From: Hirudo medicinalis | Taxonomy: Eukaryota; Annelida; Clitellata; Hirudinida; Hirudinidae | Direction of reading: 5' to 3' | DNA length: 64,000 bases | Assembly (NCBI GenBank): GCA_011800805.1 | Contig: MPNW01000150.1 | Coordinates: 159,775 to 223,774, forward strand | Part shown: positions 15,698 through 46,500 of the stretch, piece after piece | Position numbering within the stretch: position 1 is the stretch's first letter | Layout: the number at the start of each line of letters is the position of its first letter | Made by a program: the position numbers and the translations under genes | Notes under the pieces: generated by a model | The model's database searches: none | Told to the model about the DNA's origin: nothing | The model's input: only the letters and a program-made list of their open reading frames with translations

Positions 15698-15805
15698 AAG
15701 ATGGCTGCTATGTCCTGTGAGCAGTGACGACTGAACTGAAGTAATATTAGAAATCCAACTTAAAATTTAAATTTTTGATCATAAAAAATAACACCGTTGA
15801 CGTCA
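15698..15805 (+). promoter_or_regulatory. Candidate CTU2 promoter: YY1-like motif and consensus CRE
   Basis: AAGATGGC at 15698-15705 resembles a YY1 site, and a perfect palindromic CRE, TGACGTCA, lies at 15798-15805, about 230 bp before the CTU2 start codon. Both are seen. Promoter activity is inferred from position between two same-strand genes. Confidence 0.4.
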
Positions 15806-16034
15806 ATTAATCTTAAACTTCCCCCTCCCCCTCGTCAAGAATTGTCAAACTTTTTCAAACCCCTCCCCTCTATTTTATTGACATAATTTATGGATAGCCT
15901 CAAAAAGTTTACATGTAAACATAGAAATATATGTAAACAGTCTTTATGCTATAAAAATTCTATGCAATCGTGTTTTTGAGTGATAAACGAAGAGCCTGTA
16001 TCTGTTCTAAGCTACGGATTTGATAATAGCTATA

Positions 16035-19000
16035 ATGTGTTCTATATTTAACGACTTGGATAATAATATTAACATCGAAGAGAAGGTTTTCGCGTAAGTC
16101 ATGTTTTTATTTCATAATATGCTAACTGATTTATACGAACTAGTGATTGTTTACAAAACATTTGATATGCCTTTTATTCAGAGGTCACAAAGATTTGTGC
16201 AAATGTGGAAGTAGAGAAATTGTTTTAACACTCACTCTTTATGGATCTTTTTGCAAGTAAATTAAAAAGCTTTAACTTGATCAAGTAAACATATTACATT
16301 TTTTTTTAAATTAGAGATTTATAAAATTGTTTTGTCAGAGAGTGTTTCCTTCAAAGAGTTGCCCATAAGTTCAGATCAGAGTTTGGAAAATCAAGACTCA
16401 TTCGTGACAATGAGGATGTTGCTGTTGCATTTTCTGGTGGGAAGAAATCCATGGCTATGGTGAACCTAATAAAAGAGGTGCTATTTATATTATTTACTTT
16501 AATGCCAGAAGATATTTTCTTTAATAATAAAATGAATTAGTGAAATACATGTAAATCATTTGATTCATTAGGGTCGCAGCAAAAGAGCTCAAAAGAAGTT
16601 GCGATTCAACCCTACACTAATTTATATTATTGGTAAGATATCATCTAATTGCCAATACCTAGTAGACTTTTGTGTTTCAACTATTACTATTTGAAATTTG
16701 TGTGTTACTTTTAAATAAATGCTTGAGATTTTATTTTACAGAACCTAAGCAGTGGGAGTCATCATTTGAGTTTGACTATGAAATCATACAAACACTCATT
16801 TCACTTGAAATACCATTTTATATTTTTAGTTTCAATCAGGTAATGATCACAGTGTTTGTATCAAGTTTTTGTCATTTAAGTGAAGTCTTGTTTTTCTGAA
16901 TTAGGCATTTGATGAAGATTTGATTCCTCTTCTATCAGATAAAGATGATTTGAATAATTTAAATGAGGAAGAATTTTGCAAAAAAATTGATTTATCAAAG
17001 TTTTATGATTTTAAAAAGTCATTGAAGCAGCCTACATCTAGTGAATCCATGATTTATTTATTGAGGTTTGTGAGTTTTCTAGTTGATATTTTCTATGCTT
17101 ACACATGTACATTGATTATTCAACGAATTAGGACATACATAAAACCTTTATTCTTTACCATTGCAGAAGGCAGTTGCTGATGAGGATTTGCAAAGACTTA
17201 AATTTATCCAAGGTGCTCATGGGGGACACTGCCGGTCAATTGGCTATTCGACTCATTTCCTTTGTCTCTCAAGGCAGGGGAGGTCAACTATCCTATGAAA
17301 TGGTTTGTTTAAATTTTCCGATTAGATTTAATTGTAAAATGTATTAAGCTGTTTAAGATAATTCTAGTGAACACAAATGTTTTTGTCTTAGCCTTAAGTC
17401 TTGTTGACACCTTACACAGTATGGCTTAATTGAAATTTTCATTTTTGCTGTTACTAGATGTCACAACAATGCCATGTTCATTATTCAGGAATTTGCTGAT
17501 GATAGGAATGTGGATGTAACATTTGTGAAGCCAATGAGGTTATTATTAATAAATTGTTGACTGATGTTTGGGTGCAGTTTAAGTTATGATAACAATATCA
17601 CAGTTAAGAGGAGATTGAGCATGAACTTGTCATTTCACATAATTAAATCAATGTATATTTGTAAAATGTTATCTACTTAATCACTACAGAGCCTTTTTGG
17701 ATGAAGAGATTGACACTCTTTTAGAGTTAAAGGAGTTGAAATTCTTCAAGAACACTGAGGTTGTTTTAAATGTCTAAAACATTTTTGACCACTTGATTTT
17801 ACTTGAACATACAATATAAAGTAGTTTTATTATTTAAATTCATTAAACAATCAATGTATGCTCTCAGAAATGGGAAGTTCAAACCATAGAAAGATTAACT
17901 GAAGAGTTCATTAAAAAGTTGCAAACAGAAAATGACAAAACTCTTTCTATCATCTGCAGGTGAGTGACTTTAATTGAGCATAAAATATCAATGCTGGCAA
18001 CAATATTTTGTGTAATTTTTTTAGTTCTTATCCTCGTAATGAATTTGATATTATTATTGAAGGACTGGAGAGAAATTAACAGTTGCCAAGGAAAAATCTG
18101 ATGTTGAGGAAGATGTATGCTGCTTGTGTAAAGTGAGTGGAGGTTTATATTTTGTGTTTATCCGATCTTTTGAGTGTTTTATACGTCCGAACAGGATGTA
18201 AAGGCACTTTTTGATCGATCTACCATTTATATAGAGTCCCTGGCGATGCGGGCAAGGGCGAACACATTATGACTGCTGCAGGAACGCAACCCATTTGGCC
18301 ATTTCTGCTTTACATTTTTGTTTAATAATCTGTTAGATGAAAGTCATTAATTTTTACACTGTAAATTGACTATAACAAATTATATGGATCACTTGGACAA
18401 CCTGAATTAATTGTTTAAAATTCCTCGTATTCAGGCTTTGATAGACAAGAGTGCCTCAAAGGTGACAGCTGATTCGGCAATCAGAGTTTCGTCCAGCATT
18501 GCAGACAAGCTGAAGATTTATGTGAATACAAAAGGAGATGAATTAGTAAATGCTGACAGTATTAAGGGATTGGTTAATAATATGTCATTAAAATGTTGTA
18601 AAGAGAGCAATTCAAATGTCAGCAAATTGAGTGGTGGAAGGGACTTATGTAAAAATGAAAGTTGCTGCAACAGTGCAAAGAATGTTCCGTTGTTAGTAAA
18701 TATTTTCATGTCACAATTTTAAGTCATAATATTAGTATGGGCATTAATATCTATCAATGTGACTTTCAATCTCAAGCCTGATGCTTGATGTGATGTGTTC
18801 CAGATTTTCTAAAAGTGATATCATGGGTTTTCTATGTTATGGATGTCAAATTCTTGTCAAAGATATGGTGAGTTGATGTGTTTTGTAAACTCTTGCTTAC
18901 TTTTATTTGGTCATTTTAGATAAACCACTAATAAATATTTTGCATTTTCAGAGAGATTCAGGCAAACTGCCACAGGACTTTCATAAAGAGATCCAGATGA

Positions 19001-19132
19001 AGATCAGAAGGTATGTTCTGCTTGTAAGTTTGGAGCTCTTTCCATTTAATAACCTCTTTTCTAAACCATCTTTCAAGGAGGAATATGAAGGAAAGCATTG
19101 AAGATTTTATATTGAATGACGATGAAGATTAG
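16035..19132 (+). CDS. CTU2: Cytoplasmic tRNA 2-thiolation protein 2, 15 exons
   Basis: Partner of CTU1 (NCS6) in thiolating wobble U34 of Lys, Glu and Gln tRNAs using sulfur carried by URM1. Exons begin at 16035, 16182, 16339, 16572, 16742, 16905, 17167, 17489, 17690, 17868, 18063, 18435, 18804, 18952 and 19078. They sum to 1446 nt (481 aa) with consistent phases. An N-terminal CKCGSREIVL...FC zinc-type motif is followed by the PP-loop relic AFSGGKKSMAM near residue 80, then the conserved KVLMGDTAGQLAIRLI, VTFVKPMRAF, a Cys pair CCLC, and FLCYGCQIL near the C terminus. The tail DFILNDDED is acidic, as in other CTU2 proteins. Residues 350-440 hold an unusual Cys-rich low-similarity stretch (KCCKES, NESCCNS). 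The order and motifs make the assignment firm. Confidence 0.93.
18185..18310 (-). repeat. Copy of the LINE-type 3' tail inside a CTU2 intron
   Basis: On the minus strand this intron segment reads GCAGTCATAATGTGTTCG followed by CTATATAAATGGT, closely matching the 3' tail of the LINE at 13060-13155 (CAGTCGTAATGTGT...CTATATAAATGGT). It is shorter, with internal differences. Confidence 0.6.
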
Positions 19133-19159
19133 ATTTAAAGACGTGAAAGAATTGTAGTA

Positions 19160-19165
19160 AATAAA
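19160..19165 (+). terminator. Poly(A) signal of CTU2
   Basis: AATAAA 28 bases after the stop codon. Confidence 0.6.
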
Positions 19166-19619
19166 TAATCTTAGTTTCTGTGCATGATCGACAATTATGC
19201 TGAAAGGTTTCTGGGCTTTAGATGATGTGGATGGATGTGAGCGTGTGATGATGAAGCGTTTGCTTACATCGAACTTAAATCTCAATTGACCTGGGCAAAG
19301 CTTTATTTTATAGTTCTTCTCAACCAAGGAAGATATAAATACTTTAATAATATTTAAAATATATTTTGCGCTGTGGGAGGATCCCAAGCTAGCTAAAGAC
19401 AATTAAGAATTAAAGCCTAAATTAATCGGCCTCAGCTTATTATACATTTATTTATATATTTTAATTAGAGTAATTTTAGTTGATTACAAGAAAGTAAATT
19501 TATGAAAAAGTCCGGATGAGTATAATTGACAAAGAAAATTGAACATGCTCTCTGTTTTGATGTGAATAGAAGGAGCGGGCTTGGAGTTTTTGACTGTGTT
19601 GGCGTTCTAAAATATTGAC

Positions 19620-22600
19620 ATGCCGAATGTTAATTACCAGGCAACAGAAAATAGTGTAAGGAAGTATGATCAACTGAAAGTGGATATCTTAGGCATTTTG
19701 AATGTCGCCAGGGGATATATTTCTGTAAACGAGTTGGAAAGTCACTATAAAGTATTGGTAAATAAAGACCTACCCTACTGGGAATTTGGATTTGATTCTC
19801 CATCGTCTCTTCTTAGAAGTTATTCAGCAGAAGATGTCCAGATCAGATATTTTGGTGGTACTTTGCACTGCAAAGCTGTTGAAAACGAACGCCTTAAGCA
19901 TATCACAAGTCTCATAAGAAAAACTAAAAGCGTTTTACCTAAAGTTCGCGATTCTGGGAACACTGAAAAATCACAAGTGGAACGCATTGTAATTGTGTAT
20001 TTTTTTTCTGAAGCATGTTAAATTTGCTTATGAAATTAAAATTTCGAATTTAGGTGACACCTCTTCTGCCTCCAAATATGAAAGAAAAAATTAAAAACTT
20101 GATGATGTCTTATCCAGCAGGCATAAAACTTAATGACTTCATGAATGCTTATGCCAGGATGTTTGGACACTATCTGAATCTTGGCAGAGAAAACTTCAGA
20201 AGCATTGAGGATCTGTTGAAATCAATGCCTGATGTTGTAGCCATTGAGAGGAGGGGATACAATGACCTCATTGTGGTTAGAAGATTTACTGATAATGTTA
20301 AAAAGGTGGTTCCTGGTGAGTCACAATTGGTTGTTTATCTTGCATCCAATGAATACTTACTTGTTTGATAGGTAAGCCTTCATCAATTTGCAACTCACAA
20401 GAAAGTCAAAGCTTTAGGAAGCAAAAGGATAAAATTGAATTACCGGAAATCCTGTTGCCCCTCTCGTTGAGGAGTGACATTGTTAAGGTTTTAATCATGC
20501 ATTGTCATATTATTACGTATTGCTAATCATTGTTGGTCATCCTAGTTTGAATTAAATAATTAGAATACACTTTTAAAGTGTAAAGCATCAGCCAAGTCAT
20601 TAGGAGTTTTATGAAAAGCGACTGTTGAATTTTTTGTAATTTTTCATTTAATCAGGTCTTACATAAGCATCCCAAGGGAATATTTTCATACCACTTCCTA
20701 AAATTATTTGAGGTCTGTTAATGTTCACCGAATAGAAATTCCTTTCAATGAAAAATTTATTAGCTGAGAATTATTTTATTCAGAAAGAAATAGGTTCTGC
20801 ATTTCCAGCAGAGTGGCAGCCCCACAAGCAGCTCTTGAGAGTGATGCGGAATACGCCGGACGTTACCTGCATTGAAATGAGGTGCTTTTTCTGGTTCTTC
20901 CATTCTGGGACTTTCCAAAGTTCTGCTCATTTGAATCCCAAGGAAGCAGAGACTGCTTATACTAGGATGATTCGAGATTTCTTCTACAACAACCTCTTTG
21001 GAAAGCCTTCTGGAATGATGAAAGAGGATCTTCTTGCATTGTATCATGTGGGTCTTCCAACCTTGAAATGAAATCTTTAAAAACAAATGGTGCTGTGATG
21101 CAACTTTTGACGTACATTACATTGTTATCATTTGAACAATTTTAAAGCATAACGATAAATATAATGATAAAATCTTATTCTTCTTAAGAATGAAACAGGA
21201 CAATTGTTTAAATATTTATTCATTAACAAAGTTATTCTGATTAAAAGTTGTACAGCATCTTGCAAAGATGTTCAAGTTAAATCGTGATATATCTTCACTG
21301 GCTTTATATGTTTAATGATGAGCTAATCTTTTGCAGAGGACATTTCAAGAAGAAATTAATTTGGAAGCTTTGAATATGCATGGAGTTGACAACCTTATTG
21401 CCATCATGAGGGATTTTGTTGTTACTGAATATTTGGGAGCAGGTGATATTCGAGAATTCATTAAGATGAAGATGATTATTTATTAAATATTCTGAATATT
21501 ATGTCTACAAAAATTAGTATGTATTTCTATAATTTGATCCATATAGGCAAATTGCAAGATACTCAAATGATCGAACATGATGATTATGAAAAAATGAATG
21601 TGTTTGTGCCACATTTAGATATGACATTTCAAATTCTAATTGATGGGATTTTAAATGTGAGAACTTTGAAATCAGACGATACAGATACTTTTTATCATGA
21701 ACTATAATTGCAACCATATCGACGATTTTTTGTTTTTAGGAAAGGTTTCCGTTAAGCTAAGAAATCGATTAGACCCAACTTCGAACGTCATGTTGGATGT
21801 GAGTCTGACATTTTACCCGATATGTTTTTAAATGTGGTTGATTTTTGGTGTTACGTTTATATTCCTGCTTGAATGAATTATTTATTTCAAATTTGATTTT
21901 ACATAATGTTTACATATGTTCAACAGGCCAAATATATTCTTGGAGATATTGCATTGAAAGCTTCATACATTCACGAGACCCTCGAGCTGCCTGAAACATA
22001 TTCCATAATGATCTCTGAGCTGGAGAAGTCAGGAAGTTTTTATTTTCAACTTTACAAGGATGAAGACGAAATTAACAACCTGATGGATAGGATGAGGTGA
22101 GTGAATAATTTGTAGTTCCTTAGCAAATGACATTCATTGGTAATTAATGATTGCAGCTGCTTTTATAATTTAAACTGTGCCTATGCCTACAAAGTTTCTG
22201 ACTCCTATTTGAAGAAAGGACTTTTGTGTGCGGCAAAAGTTGAAGAAACTTGGCGCAGGTGCTTGGTCGAGAACTTCTTTTATGATGAAGTAGAGGTTGG
22301 ATTTGTTGTGTCGTATTTTTGTGAGTTGCAGTCTGACATGGCAGTCATTGGTGATTGCAGGTCTTTTACGTCGATTACGGCACTCGTAACCTCATCGGCA
22401 GGCACGAATTGAGATTCCTGAGGTTCACTTTTAGATTTTAGCCTTAAATTCCCTCTTAAATCATCCACTGTTGATCATTCATAAGTTTAAAACATAACCC
22501 AGGAAAGAGTTTTCCACCTCAAAGGCCTATGGATTCAGGGGCAGGTTGGCAGGTTTGACTCCCAACAGCAGAAATGAAGTGAGGGCTTTTTTCAGGAATT

Positions 22601-24935
22601 TCTGGAATTTTCATTTTAAGAATTTAGTTATTATTGGACTGATTTGTTTCTAAGCAGCTGCTGAGCTTGGAAGCATTCAACTTTTTCTTGGACTATGTCA
22701 GTAAAAAGACTCTGAATTCTCTTTTATATGCATATGATGATGAGGTCAGTTTAATTGTAACATTCAATGGATTGCTGGGCTGGCTGCATCACTATTGTCT
22801 TATAATTCAGCAACATTAACAAAAATCTTTTGATTTCTTCACCAGGGCTTAATTCTCATCAACCTCCATTATTTCAGTCCCAAAGCAGATGATGATTTTG
22901 ACCACATTCTGAGTTATAATGATGTTTTGGTTCAAAAGGGTTATGCCAGGCATGTGGCAGAGGTTGGAAATAAGATGTGATGGAATAGTTATGGTATTTG
23001 AAATTAATTAACTAATATCCAATCGTGGTAATAATCATCTTTAATTGTGGAAAATTGCTGCTTAATTCGAATCTCTTTTCTCATCTCCAAACAGCCTTCC
23101 TTGGATGGACGGGCGACGGTGAAGTCAAACAAAATTCAAGAAGGAGTTAAAAAGATTGCAAGTCCTCAGAGGTATTACACAATATTTCTCAGTTGTTATT
23201 CAACAGTTATTATTAACTTATGAATGCTAATAAATTACAAGACATGCAATTTAATAATAATAAAATAAAAATATTTATGGTTTAAAAATATTAAGAGTAT
23301 CTCAATTGTTAAAAATTGGTAACTATTTTTCTGGTGACAACCATTGGTTCTGCAGAAATACTGAAGAAATCATATCGCAGATAACTGTGCCATTGAAAAA
23401 TGTTACGAAATAGTATGTAGTGCTTTCATATGTTTTTCGTAAATTTCTTGTTTGCCTCTAGTATTATTAACTGGGGGAACTTGGTTCTATGCCAGCATCA
23501 GAATGACAGAAGATGACGACATTACACTTATCAACATCAATGACAAGCCTTACCTGGCCAGCTGTGATTTTTCCTCCTTTTTCTGGGATTATGACATTGC
23601 CTGCACTGTGGTAAGTTAGATAATTGGTTTTGAACGATAATGATTTCTTCCATGATATAAGGTATTCCAGCAATATTTGATATTTTACATATTTGCATTT
23701 ATAAATTAATGCACTTACTTGTATTGTTTACATTAAGCCCTGACGATAATGCTGCTATTAATGACATTTGAAATAAAATCAAATGAAATTTAAGTTCTAT
23801 TAAGTTAAAATTAAAGAGCTTGTGAAATGTAACTTATGATTGCTCCAGATAATGGACACAAGAGGAAGACTACAAATTTGCTCCAATGACCATCCTGTGC
23901 TTTTTTCCAGGCTGATGTGAGTTGTCCAGAGATCAAAGTACTACTTCAATATGTATATATTCAATACGATTACATTCATTATTTACATAATTCATCAACT
24001 GTAGGAGAGAGATTCCAAGGATGCAAAAGGAGAATGTTGGAAGAACAAGTCTCACACTTTTTGAATTGGAATTGTGGGTTGAACTGGATTGCAAGATTCA
24101 TTTTTTGTCATGAATGTTGGTACATGTGGTGTGCCCTGCATTCATGCATTTTCAATATAGCTACCAACAGCCTTAAGAGTTGATATTATAAATGATTAAG
24201 TACCTCTGAACCATATACACAGCTCAGCTGAGCATTATTTAAAGTTATCACAAGCATTTAGTCATAACCATAGCCAAGTTTTCCATTTTTGGAGTGATGA
24301 TGGATGTTGAATAAACATATCCTTGAACAATTCTTTGGATACAATGAATACAAACTTTAATCCAAGACAAACTGCTTTATTTTAAGTGTCTCAGAATTTC
24401 TGGAATTAGCCTCTCACAGCTGCGAAAAGCTGAAGTTGATGGTTCAGAATGAGTTGGATCTCTTCAGTCCTCAAGACTTTTATTGGACGGTGAGTTGTTT
24501 TTGGGGAAAAGAATGATTGGGTTTAAGGTGCAAGCTGACCATCAGCCTGTCTAAGGATTGTTTTAGCTAACATCCAATTATTGAATAATGTATGCATTTA
24601 CTACTTTATTACCAGTTATTTTAAGTGATAAGTATTAGAATTTGAACATTTTTAAGACTTTACAATGGTATTGATCTGTTTGACATGTTACACTCTTATT
24701 TAAAAACGCAGGGAGACCAGAAAATTGATGAATTAATGGATGAACTGAATTGTTTCTCACAAGAAATGGAGAAGAGCATGATTTCCAAAAAGGAACTTGA
24801 GGAGTGCTTTGAAATGAGGTCAGTGTTACAGTGAGGTCATGTGAATAACAATACAGAGTTTGATTAGAGTTACCCAAAATAAATTTTCTTTTACTCAGAA
24901 AGCAGGATGTGAAAAGAGTGAAGACAGAGGCCTGA
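19620..24935 (+). CDS. TDRD7: TDRD7-like LOTUS and Tudor domain protein, about 22 exons
   Basis: TDRD7 proteins organise germ granules and bind the Vasa helicase through LOTUS domains and methyl-arginine ligands through Tudor domains. Exon 1 (19620-19988) gives LOTUS 1 (about residues 17-90; LPYWEFGFDSPSSLLRSY). Exon 2 (20054-20315) gives LOTUS 2 (132-205). Exons 20372-20487, 20656-20712 and 20784-20881 build LOTUS 3 (VLHKHPKGIFSYHF...PDVTCIEM). Exons 20921-21047 and 21337-21442 build a fourth (MIRDFFYNNLFGKPSGM...NLIAIMRDF). Exons 21740-22578 give a Tudor domain (GSFYFQLYKDED, then VFYVDYGTRNLI). Further exons run from 22658 to the stop at 24933-24935, including a less clear second Tudor-like region. 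My model totals 823 aa with consistent phases. Middle exons 22157-22289 and 23496-23610 have alternative splice sites. TDRD5 is the main alternative; similarity around the first Tudor favours TDRD7. Confidence 0.85.
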
Positions 24936-25896
24936 AGACCCAACCAGAGGCCCAAAAAGAAACAAATTGCACCCCTTAAATCACTCCACTCTGACAAATT
25001 GTTGAATGCTCCCTAGTCATTTAACCAGACGTTTAACACCAGACTGTTGGTTTTATCAAAATCAGAGTGATGGACAGGCAGTGATTTGTTCAAATTTAAC
25101 CAACCTAACTATTAATCATTTAACGACAATTTTGCTGCAAAACATTCCGAACCTCTAAAAAAAAAAAAACCCAGCCGAACAGATCTAATCGTTTACTGAC
25201 TTGCATATTCATGAACTCAGCAGTTCCCACAGCTTTCCGAAATCAATCATGGCAATTATTTTCAAATCTCGTGGGCGCACATCAACGCCAAACTTAACAA
25301 TGCAGAGCTAGAAAAATGTTAAATGTCAGCGACATGACTCAATTAAAAAATCTAAGCTACGCACTAGATCTAAGCTGTCTTGGACAGCAAAATTGGTTGC
25401 TGCTGGATCCTCACTCTTTGACAATTTTTGGAACGTCAACCACAGAAAGTCGATAAGTTTTTCAGTTGAATTACAGAGGCAATTACAATTTTGAAAAATG
25501 GAACTCTCATGTTTATTTTGCAGATCTTTTTCATCCAATTCTCATCAGTAGAATAAAATTGCAACTTTAGTAAGCAACGTGAGAACTGTAACTCACAAGT
25601 GTTAAAATTAAAAACAGTCGTGGAAATTAAAGGTAACCGGTGAATACTTCAGGGGCTTCTTAACTCAAAAAATGAGAGAAACTAAAAATTTGAATCCGAA
25701 AATTTTCATCGTTGTCGCTGGCCGTGCATTCACCCCGGACCGGAAGGACCCCACAGAAAGCCAATTAAGCACTTGCTGAACTGCTGGATGTTCTGCACTG
25801 AAACTGCACCACGACACCTTGACTGGATGGACAGGAATATTCAGATATATAATATCTGAATGACTTGCTTCTCTGAAACCCTTTTGTCCGTCCGAA
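24936..25896. other. Convergent 3' ends of TDRD7 and SMG1
   Basis: The tail-to-tail interval presumably holds both 3'UTRs. A TTTATT near 25508 would read AATAAA for SMG1. No other gene seen. A plus-strand A-run lies at 25159-25170. Confidence 0.5.
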
Positions 25897-43742
<17,846 letters not shown>

Positions 43743-44580
43743 TGTGATTGATTAAAGCTAATATAACAAAACATTAGAGGTCAGTGATATGCACTCCAGT
43801 CTTCATGTGCTTCTAAGAGGCTTCAAAATACATCTAAACGCATGAATTACAGAACTGTGAAAATAACTAACACATATAGTTTGTCTAAATTGGATTTCGT
43901 TACTAAACCTATATCATGTGGAAATGTAAGTGAAACGCGAAAGACGTTGTCATAAGGGCTCTAAGTTTTAAATCCATAAATTCTCAAATATTTTGTGTGC
44001 AGTCTCTTTTGACAAAATGGCCTAAGATAATCATAAATAAAAACAAATAACGGCATTACATCACCTTTTATTCGTCGCAAATTAAAGATTTAAAACGCAT
44101 TCCGAAAGTGGAAAATTTAACTTGCGTATCGCTCGAAAAATCGTGCTAAAAGTGATTATTTTTGTTGCAATCGAACCAAATTTGTAAAAATTATATTAAA
44201 CACTTATTGTTTTTAAAATATAACTTCCAATATAATAATAACATTTAAAATTAAGAATAAATCACATTTCATAATAAAATTTTTGGTGTTATAACGAGTC
44301 ATATTTATTGAAATACGATGTAATTTATTATAAATTATGTATATATATTTGATAACTCAGAAAAGTTAAAACTTAAGACACAGTTTGCTGAGGATTATAA
44401 TTTGTTCGAGTGTTTAAGTTCTTTTGAAAAAGACATGACAAATCTATGTGAATTTAATTTCACTTCGGAACTTAAAGAAATAATAATCTCATTTCAAGAA
44501 AACTAAACTACTACAAACCTTGATATTTAGTGATTCTACTATAGAAGTTTAGAGAGGCTGTCAAAAATAAAATAGGATAT

Positions 44581-44968
44581 AATTTAAAACGAGTGTGAGG
44601 ACTGCCACTAAAAGATCTGCCATTTTTGAACAATTCAAAAATAAATTAGTTTAAAAATCACCCGTTAAAGATAAAAACGCGACTAATACCTCAAAAGATG
44701 CACATAAAAATAGAGGTATTCTACAATAATATTTAAATTGTTAAACAACTTATAAATAAATTTAACTTTAAAATTTATTTTTTTTAAATTTAAAAATTTA
44801 ACATCTTGTCCACCTGTTTTAAATATTATTGTCGAATACCTTTATTTTTGTGCGTTTTTGGGGTATTAGTCGCATTTTTATTTTTAACTGGTGATTTTTA
44901 AACTAATTTTGTTTCTTGAATTGTTCAAAAATGGCAGATAGCGGCTGTCTTCGCATTCGTTAATTTAA
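44581..44968. mobile_element. Foldback / MITE-like element, long imperfect inverted repeat
   Basis: Left arm about 44581-44735 and right arm about 44815-44968 are inverted copies at roughly 85% identity. Shared segments include CTGCCATTTTTGAACAATTC, ATTAGTTTAAAAATCACC, GCGACTAATACC and GACAATAATATTTAA (left arm TACAATAATATTTAA). A roughly 80 base AT-rich loop separates them. No coding sequence lies inside. The structure fits a nonautonomous DNA element or MITE. Confidence 0.8.
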
Positions 44969-46446
44969 ATCATTTACACCAAAAATGTAATAAAATAGCA
45001 GGAGCTAGTACTTATAGTACTGCCTATAAATAACTTGTGATTTGGGAATAAAGATCCAGCTGCGTTATGGAACGAAGCATGCAAAAACAGATAATGGCGA
45101 AGATGATTGAATTACAGAGTGAAAATATGAGGAGCTGGTGCGAGACTAAATTGACTGCATTGCATAAATGTATTCTATTATTTTGCAACGAAATATTATT
45201 TTTCCATGTTGTGCTATATTGTGTTATGATGAACTATTTAATTTAAACCAAAATCGAAGAATCAGAATTAAGTTTGAAACGCATGCACAATGATGATGTT
45301 AAAGTTCTCAAAAGGACCACCCAATTAGATAACATCGCCATATTTTCAAATACCCTCATGTCTGCGAAGGTATTTCAAAGGGCTTTAAATCAACAAAACC
45401 CTTATCTGCAAAGCCGTTTCAGCAACTCAAGACTCTACAGCTCAATTTTGTAATCTGTTATCATTGTTTCCTGTTAAGAAATATGGATGGAAATACATAA
45501 TGTATAAGGTATTTTTGATAAAATAACAATGCTAATGAGCAATTTATGATTTGTTAATGCTTTGATTTTTAGCGGTGACTGCGATTAAGAACTGCGCTTT
45601 TAACCTGATTTAGGCGATGATTCCAAAGAGGATGAATTACAACATTAAACATTAAATTAAGCTATTAAACCAATAATATCTTACCCTCTCAAACAAAATA
45701 ACAAACCTTGAGGCATGCCTCTGGAGATTTGAAATTATGGAAAATATTCTGGCATATGGGCGGCTAATCCACCTTCTCCATTTCAAAAGATTACTTCTGA
45801 GTTTTTAACATTGTGTCATATTTTTATATTTATATTTAGAGCAGTTATCGAACTTATAGCATCACCAGCTTTTGTTGTAAGGTTTTTTAAACAGTCATTT
45901 GGAAAAGCTGACTTTTGCTACAGCCTTTTTTGTGATGGATTTTTATCTTTTAAATTCTTGTTTTAAAATGTTTAAATGTTAAAAAAGTTTTTATCATCAA
46001 TTTATTACAAATATTAAAAATGTTCCGCCAACAAAGTTTAGCCAAAAAGTCTGTCTCGATAACGTTGGGGCCTAAGTTCAATTTGAGTACACATACATGG
46101 CGGATCCCAAGTGTTTACCAGATATTTAATACCGGTTTATTCTTCATATTTATTCTAACCACCGTGCAATCCCCCGCTGTGAGTGAGGCAAAGTCCTGGA
46201 GCGAGTGGATTGTTGCTTGCCAATCCATCATTCTCAGGTTCAAAATATCCATCAACGCACGAAGACTTGACTGAGCAGCCAACTCCGAAGGATATAAATA
46301 ATGTATCTTTCATCCTGTTTACGTCCTATGTGCATCATGAAATTAAATTCTCCAAAACAATTTAGGCTTGAATTCCTTTCCTTTTCCGAGGAATCATTTA
46401 TTACTTCTGGGATTCTGAAATGCCTGGAGAAGATGCATCAGCATAT

Positions 46447-46500
46447 GCATGGATGTGTGCATGGATGTGTGCATGGATATGTGCATGGATATGTGCATGG
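46447..46500. repeat. 12 bp minisatellite, 4.5 copies
   Basis: Tandem GCATGGATGTGT twice, then GCATGGATATGT twice, then a half unit. It creates a repetitive His-Gly frame in two ORFs that I regard as spurious. Confidence 0.9.

Noticed and set aside
23462..23495. TDRD7 exon starting at the first AG (23462)
   Set aside because: It leaves a frame clash with the preceding exon; the AG at 23494-23495 restores the frame, so no frameshift is needed.
25159..25170. A-run as a retroposed poly(A) tail
   Set aside because: Only 12 bases, with no upstream element body or target duplication seen.
46020..46274. 84 aa ORF upstream of filamin as a possible N-terminal exon
   Set aside because: No filamin or CH-domain resemblance and no matching splice phase.
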